Shown one piece after another: positions 38,667 to 44,956 of a stretch of DNA of 44,956 bases. Within the stretch, counting starts at the first letter, position 1, and each line of letters starts with the position of its first letter. The notes beneath the pieces are model-generated. The model did no database searches and was not told where the DNA came from. It saw only the letters and a program-made list of their open reading frames with translations. The translations under genes were made by a program, and so were the position numbers. This stretch comes from Paraphaeosphaeria minitans (lineage: Eukaryota > Ascomycota > Dothideomycetes > Pleosporales > Didymosphaeriaceae), in NCBI GenBank assembly GCA_015832175.1, contig WJXW01000028.1, positions 1 to 44,956 on the forward strand, in the 5' to 3' direction.

Positions 38667-38863
38667 AACGAATTAGGTAGGATTTGATACCAGAAACGCG
38701 TTAGACTAGGGGCAGAAACAATCCTATTCCCCAGCTATTTCTATTTCTTTCTCATTCTAATTCATCTCAACGTAACCTCTTATACTAATCTACCATCTCT
38801 TATTCACAAAATAGGATGGTGGTGGCGCAGGGTTTAGCCATTACTTTTTACTACTAATTCGCG
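38667..38863 (+). promoter_or_regulatory. Upstream region of the open TLH gene
   Basis: This 197-base leader is not RIPed. It has a pyrimidine-rich tract at ~38,735-38,800 (TTTCTATTTCTTTCTCATTC), common before transcription starts in filamentous fungi. No clear TATA box is seen; TATACTAATC at ~38,781 is the closest. The ATG context GCGATGG has G at -3 and +4, which favours this start. Confidence 0.4.
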
Positions 38864-41800
38864 ATGGAGTTCTGCTGGGACGCTCGAGCTTCCGCGTCAA
38901 GCCCAGCTAACAGAGTACTAACATCACCACATCAACAGAACTCTCAGCAGCAACAGCAACTAGCAGGAGAAAACTTAGCGCAAGCTAATATACAAAAGTA
39001 TATTCATTTTGTTAAGGAGTACGGCGTGCTTTGCTGCAGCGAGCACAAAGCCGGCATAGAAAATCTCGATGTACATCTCCGTCAAAAGCATAGTGTACCA
39101 GTTAACGAACGGAGGAAATTCATTGAAAGCTGCGCTCTTTTGAGAAGACAAGGGCTGGGCAGCGTTACGCTACCAGACGCTGGCGGACCGCCAATCCAGG
39201 TCCTAGGAGCGCCGTTGGACGGCTTCCAATGCAAGCAGCCAGCATGCAGCTATCTTACGCGAAACAAGGGCCAGATACGACTACACTGCAACAGTCATGG
39301 GTTAGCGTTCAAGACGGGATCAGATGCGCTCTACCAGAAGGTAAAGATGCAGTCTTTCTTCCCCGCTTCAGGACGGCAGCGGTACTTTGTAGTTTGCGTC
39401 CCCGATGTAGCGGACAGCGGAGCAGACGCTAGGGCGCATAAAGAAGAGGTGGAAGACATTCTGGCAGAGTACGCGCGAACGCAGGAGGAGAGGAAGCGGC
39501 AAGAGCAGGTGATGGATGCAGAAGTCGCAAAGACAGACAAGACAGGCTGGTGGAAGTTTACAGAGTGGCCAGAGCACTTTGCGAACCGCAACTGCGTGCA
39601 CCTTGCCCACGCGATCCGGCTGCCGCGCCGGGACGAGCCCAAGCTGCAGAAGGCCGCGCGGGCTGTGGAGCAGCTGGTGGAGCAGAGCGTCCGAGGGCTG
39701 TCCTCGCTACCACGTGAGACCCGACGATGGGTGAAGAGTGCGCAGGCCAACGAGATCCACCAGCAGCCGATAGCCCGACTGCAGAACCCAGAGAGCCAGG
39801 CGCGCTATGCTGGGTACATTGTGATGTTCGTGTGCTATGTCCTACGTATCGTCGCCGCCGAAGAAGCGGACAAGGAGAGCGAGGACACGGAGAGTAGCGA
39901 GGGCAGCAGCACCGACGACAGCAGCGACGGCGACGGCAGCAGCAGCGACTGCAGTGATGAGAGCCCGCCCGAGGCCCACACAGGTCGCCGAGTCAAAGTT
40001 GATCCCATGAAGGACGCGCGGGAGATGTTCCCATGGAAAGAGGACCAAAAGCTGCTGGCCACCATGCTCTGGGAGGCCCTGGACAGCAACGACGAAGCCG
40101 GCCACATCGTCCTAGTGCGCCGGATGCTTAGTACGTTCATCATGACGACCTACATCCGCAGTCCGTTTGAGAGCGGGCTCGTTCACTTTGCTGCTGTGCT
40201 TGGGTTCGATTCAGAGACACGTCGACTGCGCACCGCGAAGAACTATTCGTATCTAGTGGCTGGGATGGTGTACTGCGTTCGGGTGATCAGTGTCGAACAC
40301 CTACTTCCGCCCGCGCAACGGGAACAGCAGGGCTTGGTGGAACGTGACCACTATCTTGACCTGAGAAAGCGCTTCCTAGCGGACGGGTCCTTCAGCCCGA
40401 CGAGCCAGCTGCTTAGTCTGCTGGCCTATGGCAAGTTCATCGGCATGAATACCGGCAACGCGGGCAACGCCTTCTGGTCAGAGGATAAGAAGATCTTCTA
40501 CCTCAACGGTAGACCCATCGTTATACACCATTTCCAGCTGATGGCCCAAGAACTGTTGACCGAGCTGGAGGACCTGCTCTGGGGTGAGCTGCTCTGGGTC
40601 CGCAGTCCCGGTCAGCGTTTCCCGATCCGGCTCGACCTGATTCAGGACGATGTCGCGTGCACACGACGCGGCATGTCCTTTGTCACGCACGGGAACAACG
40701 GCCTGGAGAATGGCTTGCGATGGATGCTCGAACGGATGATGCAGGACGAGCAGGGTCGGAAGCTCCGCTCCGGAGATGGGACTTGGAACGTTGCACGCGT
40801 GAAGCTGTACCTGCGCAGTGTCAAGCGCTTCAAGGAGCTGGAGCTTGCCAATCTCCACATTGACGAGGGAATGCCAGGTCGGGGCACCGAGATCACGTCG
40901 ATGCGGTTCCGCAACGGAGCACTGCAGGACCGCAACCTCTTCGTGATGGACGGACAGATCATGACGGTGGTCCGTTACTACAAGTCGCAGTCGCAGTTCG
41001 ACAAGCCCAAGGTCATCCCAAGGTTCCTGCCCTCGCGGCTCTCGCAGGTGCTCGTTGTGTACCTGGCGTACGTGCAGCCGTTCGAAGAGTACCTGACCGT
41101 GGAGGTGCTGGGCGGCAGCTTCACCGACTACCTGTGGGCCAACGAGCAGGGTCCGTGGCACACGGATCACCTGACGCGGGTGCTGAAGCGCGAGACGGGC
41201 AAGCACCTGGGGGTGGCGCTGAACACGCTCGACTACCGACACACGGCGGTGGGGATTGGGCGGGAGGTGGTTGGGGATGTGTTTGGGCGGGGTTACCAAG
41301 ACGAGGTGGGTGAGATTGAAGAGCCCGAGGTCGACGAGGACGGTGAGAGCCCGTTGGAGCTGCAGAGCGCGCGGACGACCAAGATCGGCCTGGCCAACTA
41401 CAGCGTGCCCATCGATATTGTGAAGCATCTCAGCATGCGTTCGATCGAGACCTTCCGGCCGCTCAGTCGGCGCTGGCACGAGTTTCTAGGTGTGGATGGG
41501 CACGAGGTACGACCCAGTGCAGCCAGGAAGCGGCGATGGGAAGAAGAAGGAGACGGTCAAGACAAAGGGAGAGATGATCTCGCCGTGGTCGTGCCGCAGA
41601 AGAAAACCAAACCAGGGGGTGTCACTGCGAGTGCGATGTCTAGAGCGATGCAGCAGGCACTTGGCCAGGCTACTGCATCGTTCAAGTCGGACGAGCAGGA
41701 ACAGGCCATGTTCGCTATGGTGAACGGTCAGACACCGCTGGTGGTCGTGCTCCCCACAGGTGGAGGCAAGAGTCTGCTGTTCATGGTGCCGGCCTGCCTC

Positions 41801-42934
41801 GACCATGCTGGCGTGACCGTGGTTGTGGTGCCGTTCCGCGCGCTGATCGAGGACCTGGCAACGCGTATCCGCGCGCGCGGTATCGACTGCGTGGAATGGG
41901 TTAACCACGAGACGAACCCGGCCTCCGTCATGCTGGTTGGTGCTGATGTCGCCGGCGGCGCGGGGTTCCTGAAGTATGCCAGCTCGCTGAAGGATAAGAA
42001 GCAGCTGCAGCGGGTGGTGATTGACGAGTGCCATCTCATCATCACCTCCAGCCATTGGCGGCCGAAGCTGGCGAAGCTGCGGAATCTGCGCGTGCTTGCA
42101 TGCCCGATCGTACTGCTGACGGCGACGCTACCGCCCGTGCTGGAGGGGGTGTTGGGTAGAAGCATGTTGATTCAAGCTGCCACCTACATCCGGGCCAGCA
42201 CGGTGCGGCCCAACATCCGGTATTACGTGTCGTGGTGTGGGCGAGGTAAGGCCATGGAGGCAGCACTGGCCATGTGTCGACGGCGGCAGGAACAGCTGCG
42301 GGGTGGCCAGAAAGGCGTCATCTACTGCCACAGCAGGACTGCATGCGAAATGCTGGCAGGGGCGCTGGGCTGCAAGCACTACCACGCTGGCGAGTTGGAT
42401 CGAACCGAGATCCTCGCCAGCTGGCTGGACGAAGGCGGGCTCATCGTGGCAACATCAGCGCTCGGTACTGGGGTTAACTTTCCCAGCATCGTGTTCGTCT
42501 TGCACGTAGGCATGCCATGGAGCATGATCGACTACTGCCAGGAGAGTGGGCGTGCGGGGCGTAGCGGCGAGGTGGCGGACTCGGTCATCATCGTCGAGCC
42601 AGGTGAGGTGGAGAGGCGAATCCGGGAGGGTGGAGCGTCGGTGGACGTGTGCGCGATGGGCATGTTCATCGAGAGCGAAGGCTGCCGGCGCGGGAAGATG
42701 AGCGAGTACATGGATGGGCAGCGGGTAGTGTGCAGTGACATGGACTCGGCTGGGTGCGATCGATGCGGTGAGGGCCGGATCGAGTGGCAGCAGGCCCAGT
42801 CGCTCGCGGCGAGTGAGTGGCAAGAGGTGGAGGCAAGCATGGACGAGCTGCGGGCCGGGTGTGCGATATGCTGGGTGCTGGGCGGGCAGGCTGGCAAGAG
42901 CACAGAACGATGCTGTGCACGGCGCAGCCCATGA
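38864..42934 (+). CDS. Telomere-linked RecQ-type helicase with zinc fingers and a tyrosine-recombinase-like domain
   Basis: 1,356 codons, GC-rich, un-RIPed. In order: polyQ (24-32); Cys/His region (57-76, CC..H....HLRQKH) and a C2H2-type finger (C123, C128, H141, H145); an acidic Ser-rich linker (332-370). Next is a domain at ~640-880 with R673 (GRGTEIT), K707 (YYKS), RHT at 792-794 and Y846, resembling a tyrosine-recombinase core. A basic patch (888-891) precedes the RecQ motor: Q946, Walker A LPTGGGKS (963-970), DECH (1054-1057), TATLP (1086-1090), motif V near ATSALGTG (1196-1203) and motif VI QESGRAGRSG (1226-1235). A RecQ-type zinc site follows (C1274, C1290, C1298, C1301). TLH genes are known at fungal chromosome ends, where a role in telomere maintenance or recombination is presumed. 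This frame runs out early; the usual Cys-rich C-terminus continues in another frame. Transcribed toward the telomere, stop ~1.9 kb from it. Confidence 0.93.
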   Translation: MEFCWDARASASSPANRVLTSPHQQNSQQQQQLAGENLAQANIQKYIHFVKEYGVLCCSEHKAGIENLDVHLRQKHSVPVNERRKFIESCALLRRQGLGSVTLPDAGGPPIQVLGAPLDGFQCKQPACSYLTRNKGQIRLHCNSHGLAFKTGSDALYQKVKMQSFFPASGRQRYFVVCVPDVADSGADARAHKEEVEDILAEYARTQEERKRQEQVMDAEVAKTDKTGWWKFTEWPEHFANRNCVHLAHAIRLPRRDEPKLQKAARAVEQLVEQSVRGLSSLPRETRRWVKSAQANEIHQQPIARLQNPESQARYAGYIVMFVCYVLRIVAAEEADKESEDTESSEGSSTDDSSDGDGSSSDCSDESPPEAHTGRRVKVDPMKDAREMFPWKEDQKLLATMLWEALDSNDEAGHIVLVRRMLSTFIMTTYIRSPFESGLVHFAAVLGFDSETRRLRTAKNYSYLVAGMVYCVRVISVEHLLPPAQREQQGLVERDHYLDLRKRFLADGSFSPTSQLLSLLAYGKFIGMNTGNAGNAFWSEDKKIFYLNGRPIVIHHFQLMAQELLTELEDLLWGELLWVRSPGQRFPIRLDLIQDDVACTRRGMSFVTHGNNGLENGLRWMLERMMQDEQGRKLRSGDGTWNVARVKLYLRSVKRFKELELANLHIDEGMPGRGTEITSMRFRNGALQDRNLFVMDGQIMTVVRYYKSQSQFDKPKVIPRFLPSRLSQVLVVYLAYVQPFEEYLTVEVLGGSFTDYLWANEQGPWHTDHLTRVLKRETGKHLGVALNTLDYRHTAVGIGREVVGDVFGRGYQDEVGEIEEPEVDEDGESPLELQSARTTKIGLANYSVPIDIVKHLSMRSIETFRPLSRRWHEFLGVDGHEVRPSAARKRRWEEEGDGQDKGRDDLAVVVPQKKTKPGGVTASAMSRAMQQALGQATASFKSDEQEQAMFAMVNGQTPLVVVLPTGGGKSLLFMVPACLDHAGVTVVVVPFRALIEDLATRIRARGIDCVEWVNHETNPASVMLVGADVAGGAGFLKYASSLKDKKQLQRVVIDECHLIITSSHWRPKLAKLRNLRVLACPIVLLTATLPPVLEGVLGRSMLIQAATYIRASTVRPNIRYYVSWCGRGKAMEAALAMCRRRQEQLRGGQKGVIYCHSRTACEMLAGALGCKHYHAGELDRTEILASWLDEGGLIVATSALGTGVNFPSIVFVLHVGMPWSMIDYCQESGRAGRSGEVADSVIIVEPGEVERRIREGGASVDVCAMGMFIESEGCRRGKMSEYMDGQRVVCSDMDSAGCDRCGEGRIEWQQAQSLAASEWQEVEASMDELRAGCAICWVLGGQAGKSTERCCARRSP

Positions 42935-43284
42935 TGATGGGGAGGGACATGGACGAGTTCCGGCGAGGGGTGCGCGACGCTGGGAACTGCCACAGCTGTC
43001 GAAGGTGCTGGGTGAGCCAGAAGTGGTGCGCGACAGGGCAGGACGTCGCGAACTCGTGCCAGTGGCCGAACATTGTGATTCCTGTGGCCAGGGCAGCAAC
43101 GGGGATTGCGGATGGGCTTGAGATCATTCGGCAGTGCGGGTTCCAGGGCGAGTGCGAGGTTTCGTGCCAGGCGTACCAGGTATGGCTTGGACAGCGCCAT
43201 TGTGAACGTATCTGGGGCGAATTTCTTAGTAATGCAATGGTAGTAGCTATAAGAGTTATTATAAAACTTAAAGAGAAGAATTAG
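42896..43284 (+). CDS. Out-of-frame C-terminal tail of the TLH helicase
   Basis: The frame one base back from the main one is open from before 42,817 to TAG at 43,282-43,284. After about 42,896 it reads as the natural continuation of the TLH C-terminus: EHRTMLC follows CAICWV of the main frame, then CHSCRRCWVSQKWC and SCQWPNIVIP, a Cys-rich pattern typical of TLH C-termini. Joining the two needs a one-base shift between about 42,870 and 42,905, giving ~1,470 residues. The cause may be a real one-base deletion, a sequencing error or, less likely, a very short intron. The last ~20 codons run into AT-rich sequence, so the original end may differ. Confidence 0.6.
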
Positions 43285-43935
43285 GCCTAGAATATAGTAC
43301 TTTACTTCTATTTTTTAAAAAATCTCACTTTGTACATATTATAGTAGAGTTAGCCTATCTATTATAGATTTTATTTTACTTTACTATATATTAGTATAAT
43401 AGGATGTAAGTTTTAGAAATTATAGAAAAAATAGAAACTAGAGTCTTCTAGAAGAGTTTAGGAATTGTATAAAATAAGTAAATTTCTAAAAACCTAAGTA
43501 CTAGTATTGATACTATCTTATAACTTATTAGAATTTAATAAAATTATAATTAAACTATATTTCTACTTTTTTATAAACTTTACCACTAGTTATTAAATAG
43601 TAGTATACTTTTTTATATACTTATAATAATTTTTACTTATTTAGTAATCATAAGTTTTACTTTAAATAGTTTATACTAATAGTATTATATAACTACTAGA
43701 GTGAAACTAAATTTAATTTTATATTAATAATTTATATTTCTATTAAAAAGAGAATATAAAAGAAATTATTAAAGTAGTAGTATTTATAAGTAGAAGTAGG
43801 ACTTATAAATAATAAAACTAAATTACTAAACTATGTAGTAGATAATAAATAATTTCTAGTTATTATAAAATTAAGAAAAAAAAACTAAAGGGTTATTTTT
43901 TATTAAAGGGAAAATATATATTTCTAAAGTTATAG
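43285..43935. other. Extremely AT-rich spacer, no gene
   Basis: Cytosine is scarce in every context here, unlike the 1-38.6 kb region where CpC, CpT and CpG persist. I see no readable frame. Composition changes sharply from GC-rich to AT-rich within ~60 bases around 43,220. Confidence 0.6.
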
Positions 43936-44565
43936 AAAATATAAAGTAATATAACTTTTTAAAAAGTAATATAAGGTAAAGTTATTAACTATTCTATACA
44001 GGTATATAAGGTCGTGTTAAGTTATATAAAAGGATATAAATTATTATAAAGGGACATAAAGCTATATAAAGTAATATGTAGTAAAGTTATTAAATATTTT
44101 ATAAAGTTATATAAGGTTGTATTAAGTTATATAAAGGGATATAAATTATTATAAAGTAATATAAAGGTATATAAAGTAATATAAAGTAAAGTTATATAAG
44201 GTTGTATTAAGTTATATAAAGTGATATAAATTACTATAAAGCTATATAAAGTGATATATGGTAAAGTTATTAGATATTTAATAAAGTTATATAAAGTGAT
44301 ATAAATTGTAATAAAGTAATATAAAGCTATATAATACTATATAACTTTCTATAAAATAGTATAAGGTACAGTTATTAAATATTTTATAAAGGTTTATAAA
44401 GTAGTGTTAAGTTGTATAAAGTGATATAAAGTAACATAACTTTCTATAAAGGGATGTAAGGTGAAGTTATTAAATGTTATATAAAGTGGTATAAAGCTAT
44501 ATAAAGTAAAATAAAGTTATGTAGAGTAATATAGGATGGACTTATTAAATGTTGTTTAAAGTTAT
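43936..44565. repeat. AT minisatellite built from ATATAAAGT-type words
   Basis: Words of the form (T/G)ATATAAAG(T/C) repeat every 9-12 bases. A higher-order unit containing AAAGTTATTAAATATTTTATAA recurs near 43,981, 44,086, 44,266, 44,371 and 44,466, with spacings of 105, 180, 105 and 95 bases, and a diverged one near 44,541. It is nearly devoid of C and non-coding. Confidence 0.8.
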
Positions 44566-44736
44566 TAGTTATACTATAAAACAAACTTAGTAAGGAGAGA
44601 AGAATAAGCTTCTTATTATAAAACTTTATATAGTAGAGAAAAGTTAGGACTTTTTTAGAAAAGAGATATAATATTATAACTAGATAAGGAGTATACTAAT
44701 ATAAGTTAAAGGGAGTTAAAGTAGGGAAAAATCTTG
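44566..44736. other. AT-rich spacer before the telomere-proximal repeat
   Basis: A purine-rich plus strand (GGAGAGAAGAATAAG at ~44,595; GGGAGTTAAAGTAGGG at ~44,711) with no gene. CpA/TpG remain rare up to ~44,730. Confidence 0.4.
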
Positions 44737-44847
44737 AGGTAGAATAGGAAACCCGTTTATAAGTGTATAGGAGAGGTAGGATAGGAAACCCGTTCGTGAG
44801 TGCAAGGGAGAGGTGGGGTGGGTGGCCCGTCGGGATGGGAAGAACCG
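44737..44847. repeat. 37-bp telomere-proximal repeat, three units
   Basis: Units start AGGTAGAATAGGAAACCCGT, AGGTAGGATAGGAAACCCGT and AGGTGGGGTGGGTGGCCCGT at 44,737, 44,774 and 44,811, exactly 37 bases apart. The unit farthest from the telomere is the most AT-rich and the nearest is fully GC-rich, so mutation fades toward the end. Confidence 0.85.
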
Positions 44848-44855
44848 CTGGTGCG

Positions 44856-44956
44856 TAGGGTTAGGGTTAGGGTTAGGGTTAGGGTTAGGGTTAGGGTTAG
44901 GGTTAGGGTTAGGGTTAGGGTTAGGGTTAGGGTTAGGGTTAGGGTTAGGGTTAGGG
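44856..44956 (+). repeat. Telomere, (TTAGGG)n
   Basis: About 16.8 perfect TTAGGG units run to the last base of the window, with the G-rich strand 5' to 3' at the right end. This is the natural chromosome end (or the end of the assembled contig within it). Confidence 0.99.

Noticed and set aside
40478..41479. 333-codon open frame on the minus strand inside the TLH gene
   Set aside because: It is antisense to a GC-rich gene with clear domain structure; its text is Leu/His/Arg-rich with no motif. Long antisense frames are expected from the codon bias. The other frames overlapping 39,229-43,200, apart from the C-terminal tail, are rejected for the same reason.

Overview
This window looks like the right-hand end of a chromosome from a filamentous ascomycete (Pezizomycotina). 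The last ~101 bases are a perfect TTAGGG array in the orientation of a 3' chromosome end. Almost everything from 1 to ~38.6 kb is coding sequence destroyed by point mutation. Stops are mostly TAG and TAA where Gln or Arg is expected, TpA is in great excess and CpA/TpG are scarce, while CpC, CpT and CpG survive. That is the signature of repeat-induced point mutation (RIP, CpA to TpA), which acts on duplicated DNA in these fungi. Composition and dinucleotide statements were judged by eye, and all translations of decayed regions were done by hand.

Layout: (1) 1-23.6 kb holds three head-to-tail copies (A, B, C) of a ~6.8 kb two-gene unit. Each has a minus-strand gene of unknown function diverging from a plus-strand telomere-linked RecQ-type helicase (TLH) gene. 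A is cut by the window edge, B has lost ~3.3 kb internally, C is full length. A fourth, partial 3' tail (D) lies at ~12.5-12.9 kb. Between A and D are a 62-bp x 7 minisatellite and decayed plus-strand genes I do not recognise. (2) 23.6-30.6 kb holds a decayed minus-strand gene with a Lys/Glu/Gly tail, a repeat-rich region with a ~40-bp motif scattered about nine times, and a decayed plus-strand gene with Ala and Glu runs. (3) 30.6-34.5 kb is a decayed minus-strand SNF2-family ATPase. (4) 35.4-38.6 kb is a decayed plus-strand gene with three zinc knuckles followed by a UPF1-like superfamily 1 helicase. It stops abruptly just before a short telomere-like tract at 38,653. (5) 38.65-43.2 kb is a sharply bounded, GC-rich, un-RIPed island carrying the only substantial open gene: a TLH helicase of 1,356 codons whose last ~120 codons are in another frame. 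(6) 43.3-44.7 kb is extremely AT-rich with an AT minisatellite, then a 37-bp x 3 repeat and the telomere.

The most interesting reading is the middle of the TLH protein. Between the zinc-finger N-terminus and the RecQ motor, residues ~670-850 look like a tyrosine-recombinase catalytic domain: Arg673, Lys707, an RHT at 792-794 and Tyr846. The same domain is recognisable in the diverged RIPed copies A and C. If right, TLH proteins would join a DNA-binding finger, a recombinase-like fold and a RecQ motor. All the TLH copies point toward the telomere. The window also holds relics of three unrelated helicase/translocase classes (RecQ, SNF2, SF1).
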